Below, one piece after another: positions 23,321-35,540 of a stretch of DNA of 64,000 nucleotides. The notes under the pieces were generated by a model. The model ran no database searches. It saw only the letters and a program-made list of their open reading frames with translations, and was not told the origin of the DNA. Positions within the stretch are counted from its first letter, which is position 1. Every line of letters begins with the position of its first letter. Where the stretch lies: contig BSQZ01000068.1 in NCBI GenBank assembly GCA_033239005.1, forward strand, positions 1,544,501-1,608,500, in the 5' to 3' direction. Source of the stretch: Lamellibrachia satsuma (taxonomy: Eukaryota > Annelida > Polychaeta > Sabellida > Siboglinidae). Position numbers and translations under genes: made by a program.

Positions 23321-23817
23321 CCGTGTTGTTGACATTAGTTCCCAATATAACGGAGAGAAGCAAGGTAGGAACAGGTAACCAACGTGCCATTTAACGTGTG
23401 TATTTGTTGTGTAATATCAAACAATTCAAAAGTAAAAATTTTTCTGAAAGCAATGTGGTTTGAAAACTGTCATGGGTATCTTTATGTTTCTGGATAATAT
23501 TTCACAGCGTGCATCATGTTTAACAAGTAATGACTTAACCTAATCTATGAACTTTGAACTCAGTGTATTGTCCATTTTCACTTGGAAATGTCTGTCTAAT
23601 TTGCCACACACAACAGCTTAGTATAACACGGCAGTTACCCTATTCCCAGCTTGCCATGTCACCAGAGAACTGGTGGTATGTATAATGCCGCATAGCATCA
23701 TTGTCCCTTCGCGCTGGCACACCAAACACGTCAGCTCTGTAACATCCCACCATTGTCAATACTGTAGGGTCGAGTTCCAGTAAATCGATTTCCTGTAGAA
23801 AATATATAATTATCATT
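23321..23817. other. No recognised gene
   Basis: Unremarkable AT-rich sequence between the exon candidate and the split 419-bp repeat. Confidence 0.3.
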
Positions 23818-23907
23818 AAATTTTAGGCATTTTAACTGTACTGTTTGTATAAAATGACAGGTGATTATGCATGTGTGGTTATATAAATACATACATATAT
23901 ACATAAT
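23818..23907. repeat. 419-bp repeat, left half of split copy
   Basis: Matches 19654-19743 with very few differences and stops at CATAAT, where CR1 sequence begins. Confidence 0.85.
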
Positions 23908-26852
23908 TCCAGATGGCAAGTGGACAAGGAAGCCATTGGCTTATCGAGAGTCCAACAATTTTCTCATCTATGTATAGCCCGCCCTTATCAGATATCTGTC
24001 AATTCTATTTTTAAACATATTCACAATACTGGCATTAACACAATCATCTGGCAGTTTGTTCCATTCATTTATCACCCTCTGTGAGAAAGAGTACTTTCTC
24101 ATGTCCAACCTACACTGCTCCTTAACTAATGCTGCTTTATGTCCTCTGGTTCTACTGCCTTCTTTAAGTTTGAAAACCATATTCCTGTCAACATCCTCAT
24201 AACCGTTCACTATTTTAAACACTTCTATTTGGTCTCCTCTTAGTCTCCTGGTCTCTAGTGTTGTTAAACCACATTGTAATAAGCGACTTTCGTAACTAAG
24301 GTCTCTTAATTCTGGAATCATCTTAGTTGCTCTTCGTTGTATTCTTTCTAGCATATCTATGTCTTTTTTACGATATGGCCTCCATGCTTGAATACAATAT
24401 TCCAAATGTGGTCTAACTATTGCTTTGTACAGGGGTACAATTAGATGTTTCTCCTTATACGTGATAGTTCTCCTAATTAGCCCTAGAATTTGATTTCCTT
24501 TCGAAGCAGCAATCCCACATTGCTCTGAAACTTTCATGTCATCATTAAATGTTACTCCTAAATCCTTTTCTTGTGTGGTTCTACCTAGTACAGCATCCCC
24601 CATTTTATATTCCTCGTCCATATTTCCATGTCCTATGTGTATACATTTACACTTCCCAAAATTGAATAACATTTGCCATTTTTCTGACCATTTAACTAAT
24701 TTTTCTAGATCATCCTGTAAACTTTGTTTATCTGTATCATTAGTAACCTTTCTGAATACTTTTGTGTCATCTGCAAATTTGAGTACTTTGCTAGATATGT
24801 CATCCTCCAAATCATTTATATATATTAAAAACAGTATAGGGCCTAACACTGATCCCTGTGGTACCCCACTCAAAACAGATTTCCAGTTTGAAATCTTACC
24901 ATCTACTATTACTCTCCGTCTTCTGTGTGTAAGCCACTTTTCTATCCAGTTGATTACATCATTGCCTATACCATGGGCTTTTAGTTTAAGTAACAATCTT
25001 TGATGTGGCACTTTATCGAAAGCTTTCTGAAAATCTAAGTAGACAACATCCACTGGTGACCCGTCATCTACCCACTTTGTAATTTCTTCTAAAAAACATA
25101 AGAGATTGGTTAGACATGACCTTGCTTTTAGGAATCCATGTTGAGATGTATTTATTAATTTATGTTTTATGAGGAATTCCACCATGTGATCTCTAATTAA
25201 TGTTTAGAGTAATTTACATACAACTGATGTTAAACTCACTGGTCTGTAATTTTCTGGCTTCTTCCTCGATCCCTTCTTAAATAGCGGCGTAATGTTTGCT
25301 TCTTTCCATTCTGAAGGAACTATTCCTTCTTCTAGTGACAAGTTAAATAAGTTTGCAAGTGGTGTACTAATTTGATCAACAATTTCCTTTAGCAGTTTTG
25401 GTGGTATCCCATCAACTCCAGGTGATTTATTATCTTTCATCTTCTTAATTTTCTTTGCTATCATTTCAGGAGTTACAAATAACTGCCCTAAATGTTTTGA
25501 TTTATTGCCCTCAAATTTAGTCAATGGAACTGGAAGTGAGCTGATATCTTCTGTGGTAAAAACTGAGCTAAAATACTCATTCAGGACCTCTGCCATTTGG
25601 AACCCATCTGAAATTATGTTTTCACTGTTGTTTTCCAGTGGTCCGACCTTATCTCGAACTTTCTGTTTACTCCTTACATAAGCATAGAAACTCTTGCTGT
25701 CATTTTTTATATTACCTGCCAATTTTTGTTCAAAGGTTCTTTTAGATTTTCTAATTTCAGTTGTAGCTAGCTTAAGTGCTTCTTTATAGTTTGTGTAGTC
25801 TTCTACATTTCCAGTGTGTTTATAGACCTTCCACAGCATCTGTTTGTGAGCAATTTTTCTAATAGCTTCTTTTGACAGGTTTTTTTCCTGGATCTTTTCC
25901 CTTGTTTTCTTAATGGAATAAATTTCTCAATAATGCCCTCAATCTCATATTTTAAACAAGTCCAGCATTCTGTTGCTGTCTTGTTCTTCAGCAAGTTATT
26001 CCAATCTATATTTGCTAGATATGTTCTCATCACTTTATATTTGCCTTTGTTGAAGTTCCTCCTCCATTGTTTTTTATATGTATTCCCTGTCTTTACTTTT
26101 ATATTAAAATGGATTTGGTTATGGTCACTTGAACCCAAAGGTTCGTGTACATTAACATTGTCAACTAATTCATTTTGAGAAGACAAAATTAAATCTAACA
26201 CATTCCCACCTCTGGTTGGTTCCAAGACATGTTGAGTAAGGAAACAATCCTGTGTTAGAAGTAGAAACTGATGGTCGTCACCTCCAGCACTCTCTAATGA
26301 TTCCCATTGTATATGGCCATGGTTAAAATCACCCATTATAACACATTCTCCCTTGCTCACCTCCGTTATCGCCTTTTGTAATTTTACATCTTCCTCTTGT
26401 CCTATGTTAGGACTACGATAAACTACTCCTATTGTTAATGTTGAGTTCCTGGTAACTATGTTACACCAAATTGCTTCCACACTATCTGCTTCACTTTTCA
26501 GTGTAATTTCATATGCTTGGATAGATTCTTTAATATACAAAATTACTCCACCTCCCCTTCTTTCTCGTCTATCCTTCCTAAACATTACATAGCCTGTCAG
26601 TGCTAACTCAGCATCTACTATACCTTCATTTGCCCATGATTCTGTGATGCCTATTACATGAGGATCAATATCTGCTACCATAATGTCTAACTCACTTTTT
26701 TATTTACTATGCTCCTGGCATTTAAGCATACACATTTAAGTTCATTGTCTGAAATTATTGGTGAACATTTCTTTGGATGTGTATTTGTAGTAGTACTCCT
26801 TTGAGTTTTCTCTGTCAGTTCCCCCTGCGCATCTAGTTTAAATAATCTATAT
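23908..26852 (-). mobile_element. CR1-like LINE, ORF2 nearly intact, 5'-truncated
   Basis: Minus-strand endonuclease plus reverse transcriptase. The EN domain (26740-26000) begins LKCVCLNARSIVNKKSELDI and has GITESW, VVYRSPN, VIMGDFNH and SSDHNQI. RT follows: NKSPGVDGIPPKLLK, NYRPVSLTSVVCKLL, YLDFQKAFDKVPHQRL, SGVPQGSVLGPILFLIY and KFADDTKVF (catalytic Asp pair). The C-terminal region ends RYLIRAGYT at 23968. Only two coding lesions were seen: a 1-bp shift near 25875 and a TAA stop at about 25190 where the sister copy has GAA. The 5' end (26852) lies just after the ORF1 stop of the full copy. The 3' side lacks the last part of the UTR and the AATCTTGTTA tail. It is inserted in the 419-bp repeat. 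Confidence 0.93.
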
Positions 26853-27060
26853 AGGTCAAACACTCAACAGCATATTCTGTGCCAGAGATATAATGCTACT
26901 AAACAGGGTCAGAGTCATTAAGAGTGTTCATTGTGATCAGTATAATGTGTTTGTTATAATTTGTATTATCATCTTGTCACTAGGTATGTGTATAATTTAT
27001 AATTCTTCGTTATCATTTTCATTACCAATCACATATCAAACCATGTTGCAGCATGGAAAA
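26853..27060. repeat. 419-bp repeat, right half of split copy
   Basis: Matches 19861-20072 apart from a 3-bp deletion (ATAATGCTACT for ATAATGGCTGCTACT). Identity stops at GCATGGAAAA. Confidence 0.85.
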
Positions 27061-27834
27061 CTTTGTAGTAGACATGACGGCTTAACAAAACACAAACAAA
27101 GAAAGAGTGATGCTTGACAGTTGTCTGCTGATGTAACACAGTCTGGTTATCCCATACTGTTCTGTTGTTGCTTCATGGACAGCTGATTATATTTGTTCAG
27201 TAGTTCTTAACGAGATCAGTTGGTTAGAGCCAAAGATGTACATTCTGTAAGAAAGTGTTTGATTGATTTAGATTTAGTGATACAAGTGTTGAAGACAATC
27301 TGCTTAGTGCTGGTCAGTATTCATGTTGGTCCACTGCTGTAAGTGTGTAACCCTTATCCATTACTTGATCACCAGTGAGTGAATGGCTTCAATGGCAAGC
27401 CTGTGGAGCATGTCTTCATAGACTTGTGTACAAAAAAGTTGTGTAGGGGATTTAATTAAAAGTATGCTTCAAAGTAGGCTTCATAGGAAATTTTAGGCAT
27501 TCAGCAGTGACTGACTGTTAGTGTCTCCTGCTATGTATACTCCACGGTGAAACTCATTGAAACATCAAAAAGCCTGGAGAAACTTGTGGAATCTGGTATT
27601 TCCACCTAAATGGTGACAACATAATTAAATAACCTGATGGCATGATGATCATTATTTTTCATCACGGGTTAATTATCATTATGTGAATTTAAAATCGATT
27701 ATTTTCGTTATAATTATGTAATTAACACAATAATTATCATTTCTTTATCATCATAGTGACTCCAACCCTGCTACTAAACTGATTTGTATTAAGAAATATG
27801 TGACTTCAGAAAATTATGTTCACTACAGTACACA
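27061..27834. other. No recognised gene
   Basis: AT-rich single-copy-looking DNA, with a TAATTATCATTATG-rich stretch at 27640-27750. Nothing coding seen. Confidence 0.3.
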
Positions 27835-28040
27835 AGTAATTGGGGTGGCAGAAAGTGCGAGGTTGGTCTGAAAAATTGGTGAGAGGTTAAATCTAAAAAA
27901 AATGGTGGGAGGTGGTAGATTGCATAGGAGATTGACTCTAAAAATGGTGGGAGGTGGCAGTTTGGGTAAAAGGTTGGACCCACAAACAGATGGGAGATGG
28001 GAAGTTGGCCCCAAAAACAGGTGGTTAGGAGATTGAGACC
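27835..28040. repeat. Degenerate G-rich minisatellite
   Basis: Four to five imperfect units of 40-50 bp sharing AAAAATGGTGGGAGGTGG and AGGTTGG. Translated on the minus strand it gives spurious Pro-rich frames. Confidence 0.7.
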
Positions 28041-28075
28041 GCTGCCACACACCTTCTTGTATTACTTACAGGTCG

Positions 28076-28307
28076 AAGGCTGAAACATTTGACAGGCTGC
28101 ATGTTGCAGCATAATCGTTCGACATCGCTTGTCATTTCTTGACAATGACCAGTTTGGTGTATTTTGCCTCATAATATCGAATAAGAGGCCTGGCTCCCTC
28201 TCGGCCATCTGCAGAAGCAGCCCTTTCGCCTCCTGCTCAGTCAAGGCACTGATGTCAGCCTGGAAGGATGACGAAGAAGAGGTGCCACCAAGTAAAATTG
28301 CTCTAAA
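28076..28307 (-). CDS. Orphan exon resembling the P2X7 cytoplasmic domain
   Basis: Minus strand, bounded by an acceptor (ATTTTTAG before 28307) and a consensus donor GTAAGT at 28075-28070. It encodes ILLGGTSSSSSFQADISALT, then EQEAKGLLLQMAEREPGLLF and DIMRQNTPNW. The helical L-L-x-x-M-A-E-x-x-P-G-L-L-F-D pattern resembles the N-terminal part of the C-terminal cytoplasmic domain of P2X7 receptors, a domain also found in many stand-alone invertebrate proteins. The Cys-rich zinc part expected downstream is not visible between this exon and 27060. It could be a host gene fragment or transposon cargo. Confidence 0.45.
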
Positions 28308-29771
28308 AATGGTAAATGTACTGGTTTCCATGATTTGTCGGTGGTATGTGAAATGTCGGATGCTGGGGGCCTCGCTCAATGGTTGTGGTGTGTGGAATTT
28401 TTTATTTTACGTTGCATGTACTTCATTCTGGCGCTTTTCAAAGTGAAATAATGGTGTGCAGGTACATCTGGATTAAAAATTAGTAAACACATTATTTTGC
28501 GGTTTGCTATTACATTTTGTTGCTAGTAAATTTTGGCTTGAAAGCAGGTTGTAAAAATGCTGAAAAAGCTGTTCTACTGCCAAAGTGGTACACTTGGCAT
28601 ATCTGCATATTCTTTCACGTACACGACACACAGGTATTGCTGCTGTTGCAAAGGGTTGCAGGGATACTATATGCACTTATTATTGTCTATAATATTTGGC
28701 TCAGAACTTTAAATGTTGATCAACACATGAAATCATCACCATTGATGTTGTATGTATATTATAATAAAAAAGTGTTTTAATTGTTTGTAAACTATGTGAC
28801 AACTATTCTACATATTGTTTCCTGTATTTTCTTGCATAATTCTATTGATTAATAATATTACTACCTATCACTGAGTGATTGGGGCTGTAATTATATGCAT
28901 TATATTATCAAATATGCATTTGTCATCTGTGTGACATACAGATCATGTAGTGTTGTTAAAATAACAAATTAATGTCATGCAGGGGTCCACATCATGTAAA
29001 TGATCTCCATCTCCCTTAACCTTTGTACAATACAGACAGCTTAAGTTCTGTCAATGTAATCTGGCTACATCTATCGCGTAGATATTTATCAAATAGGTGT
29101 CATGTAGATGACACAAAGTTCATAATTATGTATACCGGTACATATAGAATGCATTGTGCTAGATCCATGTCACAGTAATACTGTACAATTCATTCAACAT
29201 AATGGCACTTAACTTCATTTAATAATTTTAAAGCATCTTTCTCCCACCTTGTTAGATGTACTTGTAATATGTTATGCTAATGAATTAAATCCTTACTTAT
29301 GGTTAATTAGGGTAATGAAGTAAAAATTCAGTTGTATACTGGGTACATCTAATTTTCAGTTATTACACTTCATAATTAATTTGATATAATTTATGTAACT
29401 GCAGTTTATTGCATGCATAAAAATACCACAAATGAGGCTAAACAATAATATAGAGACAAGTACAGTTTATGACATACATTTTATCACCACTTTAGAAAAC
29501 AATTATTGACATTGTTTGCTATATTATAAACAAGGAAAAGTTTACAGTGGTGGGACACACAAATGCAGCAGTTTTCACAGAAAATCGTGGCACTCAAAAC
29601 AATAAAATGTGCTGTCTTATTTACTTTTATTTCATCACATTTATGCGCGAAAGAATCGTCAGTCTTATTCCGCGAAATGGGAATCCAAAACGAATGCATG
29701 GAAACCTAAATGATGTCAACAACTTCAAAAATTACGACATATAGACACTTATTATATATGGTTTAACGGTC
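28308..29771. other. No recognised gene
   Basis: AT-rich sequence upstream (minus-strand sense) of the P2X7-like exon. Further 5' exons of that gene could lie here but none is visible. The short frames on both strands carry no motifs. Confidence 0.3.
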
Positions 29772-29832
29772 CAGGGGTCGGCAACCTTTTTGAATGGAGG
29801 GCCAAATAAGTGACTTTAAATAGGTTAGCGGG

Positions 29833-29860
29833 CCACGCACGCACGCACGCACGCACGCTC
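29833..29860. repeat. (GCAC)n microsatellite
   Basis: Short run of CACGCACGCACG-type repeat just inside the left hAT end. Confidence 0.9.
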
Positions 29861-30470
29861 GTGGTCATTGGCACAATGCAATTATATACCTTGTGTCTAG
29901 CAGTTGTATTGACCACTGTTGTAAATAGCACGTCCACGAATGTGAGTTATTATTATCGTCAATCATCAACGTCTGATTTTGAACAACAGTTACATTATTA
30001 AAAAACACATTATTCAGGTTATGTGTTCTTGGCATGCCGCTGATGCCTTGTTGACCCGTATGACACTGAGACCTATTGCTGGTGATGTTGCTGCGCCACC
30101 AAGTGGCGCACACCTGGCTGCAGACTTGTTCCTGCGCGCCTCAGCTCACTTCGGTGTACTACAGGAGTTCTTCATATCGCGCATTCATCTCGGTGACAAG
30201 GTGCTGGAACTGCCGGTAGTTTAGACAGCGAGAGCGAACACAGTTTAGTCTTCACGGCGACCCTTATTACGTTCTGCATTTTCATCGACTTGCCACACGG
30301 GCTTTCCCGTTGGATGATGGAGTGTGCCCTGGAGAACTTTCCTTGGCACCTCCTTAGTCTTGAACCTTTTCCATCAGCGTACAACTCCGTTCGCCATTTC
30401 GGTGGCAGGCGACGAACGTTAGTTAAAACAACACATTATTACTCAAACACAAATACGGTAGTAGGGTAAC
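29861..30470. other. Interior of hAT element, no transposase seen
   Basis: GC-richer stretch (30050-30420) with a + strand frame 29979-30224 containing RPIAGDVAAPPSGAHLAADL. No hAT dimerisation motif is visible. The coding-like composition may be decayed transposase or captured sequence. Confidence 0.3.
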
Positions 30471-31030
30471 CTGGGGCAACACGGTCCCCGGAGGTAAGAC
30501 GGCCCCCACCACGTACTCAAAATATATAACTTTGAACGTTCCAAATCTGGTGCAAAATGAAGCTAATTCTATCTGATACCCGCCCGAAAGTTCAGCAACA
30601 CGAGACAGACGTAATTAAATCAGTGTGTTTTTAAACTTTTATATGCATTGATCTAATATTTTGCCAGTAGTAAAATGGTGAAACTCGCCACACAACGGTG
30701 TGAATCATGAATCATGGGCTTAATTGGTGACATGGTAATATTTTTAATCAGTTGACAGATCAAACAATACAAAATGTGGAATAGTATGTTGTGCTTTGTA
30801 TACATCTTATTAAGACACACGTCTATGGGGCAAGACAGTCCCCATGCATATGGGACAAGACGGTCCCTATGTCTTATCCCAATGCATCTTGGGAAATCTT
30901 GAGGAGTACACGGGATTGAATTTTGGTGGATTTTATATTTGTCTAAAGCGTGGAATATTGATCGGATAAGTATTATTATTGCGTGTATATTAAACATAAA
31001 CTTACAAGAGTCCTTGTTTAGTCAATAGTT

Positions 31031-31310
31031 GCTGTTAAAATTTAGCTATAGAAGTAATTTAGGGTAGTTTATATCGTAGGTCTCCGAGGATTCGGTAGCG
31101 CGAGCGATAATTAAGGGTTGTTGTTTTCAGTTGATTGGGTACATAATACGAGACATAATATTATTGTAAATAATTTAGTACATATTAAATATTGAAAACC
31201 TGAATATTTTGTTTTAGCAACATTTATTGTTAAAAGTTAGCCGTAGGTAGTAATTCAGTGTTATTTAAATAAGGTCACTGAAATTTCGTTAGCGCGAGCG
31301 ATATTACGTT
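31031..31310 (+). promoter_or_regulatory. Duplicated segment in CR1 5' UTR
   Basis: Two diverged copies of a segment of about 85-100 bp (31034-31110 and 31225-31305) share TTGTTAAAAGTTAGC, GTAATTTAG and GGTAGCGCGAGCGATA. Repeated 5' UTR monomers act as promoters in some mammalian LINEs. That role here is an inference. Confidence 0.5.
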
Positions 31311-31488
31311 TTGTTAGTCAGCTGTTACATAGAAAGTAAGTTGCAAGGCAGTAGCTGTAAATTTAATTAAGACATAAGTAACAAACTATAAAGTGTGTAT
31401 TACAACACAAAAACAGTCTTTGTGAAGACTACCTAGTATAAATTGATTATAAACGGATTATAAACAAATACAAATTTAATTTCTAACA

Positions 31489-32570
31489 TGGCGCCGTGCA
31501 AACGCCAAGTAAAGGCAAAACGTAATTTGATATGTTCTAGCTGCGACAGCTGGATAGACTTTGCAAAGTCCGGGTGTGTAAATTCGTGGGCGGAGGTGCA
31601 GGCGGATGATTTCCATTTCGTGTGTAGGGGTGTACTACAGTGAAATATCTGCAGGAACAGGTGATTGAGCTAAGGCGTATGATTTTGATGATGACAGGGC
31701 AGGGTGAGACAAAAGTGAACAGAGGTGGTGAGAATGATGAGAGCAGAGGTGGTGAGACCGAGGAGAGCAGAGGTGGTGAGACCGAGGTGAGAGCAGAGGT
31801 GGTGAGACCGAGGAGAGCAGAGGTGGTGAGACCGAGGAGAACAAGGAGAGCAGTGGCAATGTGAGGGAGAAAGCTGGTAAGAAGAAGAAAGATGACAGAA
31901 GGCAAAAATGCAACAAAAAGAGAGGTAAGCGGGTGAGTGGAGAGGGATTGCCAGGTGGTAAGACGGTAAAGGTTGATGATAGGAGAGAAAGGGGGCATAC
32001 TAGTAGTGTGCAACAGGAAAGGAGCTTTGCCGATGTAGTATCACAGGGGAAAGCGAGGAAAGCTCGGGTATTTATGGGGATTCCATCATTAGGAAAGTGG
32101 ATAAAATTGTAAATAGAGGAGATGACATAACAGTATGCCTACCAGGGGCAAAAGTAGAGGATATAGCAGAGAAGGCAGGACAGGTCATGGGTGGTGGCAC
32201 GGGAGGTGCTGTTCTCGTGCATGTGGGAACGAACAATGCAGATAAGGAGGGAACGTCAGCCATCATTGGTAAGTACAGGAGGTTGATCAAGACACTTAAA
32301 GAGGCACGAGTTGGGCAGATCGTATTGTCGGGGATATTACCAATAATGGGAGGCAGGGGTGAGGAATATAGGAACTGTAGAAGGATGGCGATCAACACAC
32401 AGGTACAGAAGGTATGTATGGAGGAGGGAGTAGGCTTCGTAGACATGTGGTTAAACTTTGTGGGAAGAGGTGACTTTTTCATGAGAGATGGACTTCATCT
32501 GACAGGGAAGGGCGCTGCAGTTCTTGCGTGTGAGTTTGTAGAGTTGTCGACGAGGGCACAGGTACCATAG
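31489..32570 (+). pseudogene. CR1 ORF1 protein: zinc-finger plus SGNH/esterase regions
   Basis: Starts at ATG 31489 (MAPCKRQVKAKRNLICSSC). The C-x2-C, later Cys and FHFVCRG resemble a PHD-type finger. A short helical segment (YLQEQVIELRRMI) and a 24-bp repeat array (31723-31845) follow, then a basic Lys/Arg region, then SFADVVSQGKARKARVF. The last part, 32083-32570, is SGNH/GDSL-like: block I GDSIIRKVDKIV, block III VHVGTNN and block V RDGLHLTGKG. PHD plus esterase is known from CR1-clade ORF1. Three lesions were seen: a shift at about 31630, a +2 shift in the third 24-bp repeat (26 bp long), and a 1-bp loss in the G-run of the GDS motif (about 32079). Confidence 0.8.
31723..31845 (+). repeat. 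24-bp coding repeat within CR1 ORF1
   Basis: Five tandem copies of AGAGGTGGTGAGACCGAGGA plus four bases, encoding RGGETEES. One copy is 26 bp, which throws the reading frame. Confidence 0.9.
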
Positions 32571-32667
32571 ATTATTTAAACTAGATGCGCAGGGGGAACT
32601 GACAGAGAAAACTCAAAGGAGTACTACTACAAATACACATCCAAAGAAATGTTCACCAATAATTTCA

Positions 32668-35444
32668 GACAATGAACTTAAATGTGTATGCTTAAATGCC
32701 AGGAGCATAGTAAATAAAAAAGTGAGTTAGACATTATGGTAGCAGATATTGATCCTCATGTAATAGGCATCACAGAATCATGGGCAAATGAAGATATAGT
32801 AGATGCTGAGTTAGCACTGACAGGCTATGTAATGTTTAGGAAGGATAGACGAGAAAGAAGGGGAGGTGGAGTAATTTTGTATATTAAAGAATCTATCCAA
32901 GCATATGAAATTACACTGAAAAGTGAAGCAGATAGTGTGGAAGCAATTTGGTGTAACATAGTTACCAGGAACTCAACATTAACAATAGGAGTAGTTTATC
33001 GTAGTCCTAACATAGGACAAGAGGAAGATGTAAAATTACAAAAGGCAATAAGGGAGGTGAGCAAGGAGAATGTGTTATAATGGGTGATTTTAACCATGGC
33101 CATATACAATGGGAATCATTAGAGAGTGCTGGAGGGGACGACCATCAGTTTCTACTTCTAACACAGGATTGTTTCCTTACTCAACATGTCTTGGAACCAA
33201 CCAGAGGTGGGAATGTGTTAGATTTAATTTTGTCTTCTCAAAATGAATTAGTTGACAATGTTAAAGTACACGAACCTTGGGTTCAAGTGACCATAACCAA
33301 ATCCATTTTAATATAAAAGTAAAAACAGGGAATACATATAAAAACAATGGAGGAGGAACTTCAACAAAGGCAGATATAAAGTGATGAGAACATATCTAGC
33401 AAATATAGATTGGAATAATTTGCTGAAGAACAAGACAGCAACAGAATGCTGGACTTGTTTAAAATATGAGATTGAGGGCATTATTGAGAAATTTATTCCA
33501 TTAAGAAAACAAGGGAAAAGATCCAGGAAAAAACACCTGTCAAAAGAAGCTATTAGAAAAATTGCTCACAAACAGATGCTGTGGAAGGTCTATAAACACA
33601 CTGGAAATGTAGAAGACTACACCAACTACAAAGAGGCACTTAACCTAGCTACTACTGAAATTAGAAAATCTAAAAGAACCTTTGAACAAAATTGGCAGGT
33701 AATATAAAAATGACAGCAAGAGTTTCTATGCTTATGTAAGGAGTAAACAGAAAGTTCGAGATAAGGTCGGACCACTGGAAAGCAACAGTGAAAACATAAT
33801 TTCAGATGGGTTCCAAATGGCAGAGGTCCTGAATGAGTATTTCAGCTCAGTTTTTACCACAGAAGATATCAGCTCACTTCCAGTTCCATTAACTAAATTT
33901 GAGGGCAATACATCAGAATATTTAGGGCAGTTATTTGTAACTCCTGAAATGATAGCAAAGAAAATTAAGAAGATGAAAGATAATAAATCACCTGGAGTTG
34001 ATGGGATACCACCAAAACTGCTAAAGGAAATTGTTGATCAAATTAGTACACCACTTGCAAACTTATTTAACTTGTCACTAGAAGAAGGAATAGTTCCTTC
34101 AGAATGGAAAGAAGCAAACATTACGCCGCTGTTTAAGAAGGGATCGAGGAAGAAGCCAGAAAATTACAGACCAGTGAGTTTAACATCAGTTGTATGTAAA
34201 TTACTTGAAACATTAATTAGAGACCACATGGTGGAATTCCTCATAAAACATAAATTAATAAATACATCTCAACATGGATTCCTAAAAGCAAGGTCATGTC
34301 TAACCAATCTCTTATGTTTTTTAGAAGAAATTACAAAGTGGGTAGATGACGGGTCACCAGTGGATGTTGTCTACTTAGATTTTCAGAAAGCTTTTGATAA
34401 AGTGCCACATCAAAGATTGTTACTTAAACTAAAAGCCCATGGTATAGGCAATGATGTAATCAACTGGATAGAAAAGTGGCTTACACACAGAAGACAGAGA
34501 GTAATAGTAGATGGTAAGATTTCAAACTGAAATCTGTTTTGAGTTGGGTACTACAGCGATCAGTATTAGGCCCTATACTGTTTTTAATATATACAAATGA
34601 TTTGGAAGAGGACATATCTTGCAAAGTAATAAAATTTGCAGATGACACAAAGGTATTCAGAAAGGTTACTAATGATACAGATAAACAAAGTTTACAGGAT
34701 GATCTAGAAAAATTAGTTAAATGGTCAGAAAAATGGCAAATGTTATTCAATTTTGGGAAGTGTAAATGTATACACATAGGACATGGAAATATGGACGAGG
34801 AATATAAAATGGGGGATGCTGTACTAGGTAGAACCACACAAGAAAAGGATTTAGGAGTAACATTTAATGCTGACATGAAAGTTTCAGAGCAATGTGGGAT
34901 TGCTGCTTCGAAAGGAAATCAAATTCTAGGCCTAATTAGGAGAACTATCACGTATAAGGAGAAACATCTAATTGTACCCTGTACAAAGCAATAGTTAGAC
35001 CACATTTGGAATATTGTATTCAAGCATGGAGGCCATATCGTAAAAAAAGACATAGATAAGCTAGAAAGAATACAACAAAGAGCAACTAAGATGATTCCAG
35101 AATTAAGAGACCTTAGTTACGAAAGTCGCTTATTACAATGTGGTTTGACAACACTAGAGACCAGGAGACTAAGAGGAGACCAAATAGAAGTGTTTAAAAT
35201 AGTGAACGGTTATGAGGATGTTGATAGGAATATGTTCTTCAAACTTAAAGAAGGCAGTAGAACCAGAGGACACAAAGCAGCATTAGTTAAGGAGCAGTGT
35301 AGGTTGGACATGAGAAAGTACTCATTCTCACAGAGGGTGATAAATGAATGGAACAAACTGCCAAACGATTGTGTTAATGCTAGTAGTGTGAATATGTTTA
35401 AAAATAGAATTGACAGATATCTGATAAGGGCGGGCTACACATAG
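32668..35444 (+). pseudogene. CR1 ORF2: endonuclease and reverse transcriptase
   Basis: Same domain order as the minus-strand copy: AP-type endonuclease (LNARSIVN, GITESW, GVVYRSPN, MGDFNHGH), RT (NKSPGVDGIPPKLL, NYRPVSLTSV, DFQKAFDKVPH, then KFADDTKVF with catalytic Asp codons 34641-34646) and a C-terminal region ending RYLIRAGYT. Lesions relative to that copy are the loss of one A in the run at 32716, shifts at about 33076, 33290, 33340 and 33690, and a 1-bp loss at about 34530. The conserved PQG motif is altered to LQR, which would impair RT even without the shifts. Confidence 0.92.
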
Positions 35445-35540
35445 ATGTGAAAATTGTTGGACTCTCGATAAGCCAATGGCTTCCTTGTCCACTTGCCATC
35501 TGGAACTTGTTCGAGATGGCAATCTTGTTAAATCTTGTTA

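Larger units (their letters stand above)
30995..35540 (+). mobile_element. Near full-length CR1-like LINE
   Basis: Layout is 5' UTR (start uncertain, about 30995-31488), ORF1 (31489-32570), ORF2 (about 32668-35444), then a 3' UTR ending with GAGATGGCAATCTTGTTA and a second AATCTTGTTA copy at 35540. The same tail is seen at 20457 and, inverted, at 48014. The sequence is nearly identical to the copy at 23908-26852, so both are young. Several indels make it inactive (see the ORF1 and ORF2 entries). Confidence 0.9.

Noticed and set aside
24536..25003. 155-codon + strand ORF and similar ones at 8982-9281, 34481-34876 and 21383-21679
   Set aside because: Antisense shadows of LINE ORF2 coding sequence.
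27789..28052. Two overlapping Pro/His-rich minus-strand ORFs
   Set aside because: Translate the G-rich minisatellite.
31537..32482. Ser/Pro-rich minus-strand ORFs
   Set aside because: Antisense to CR1 ORF1 and its 24-bp repeat.
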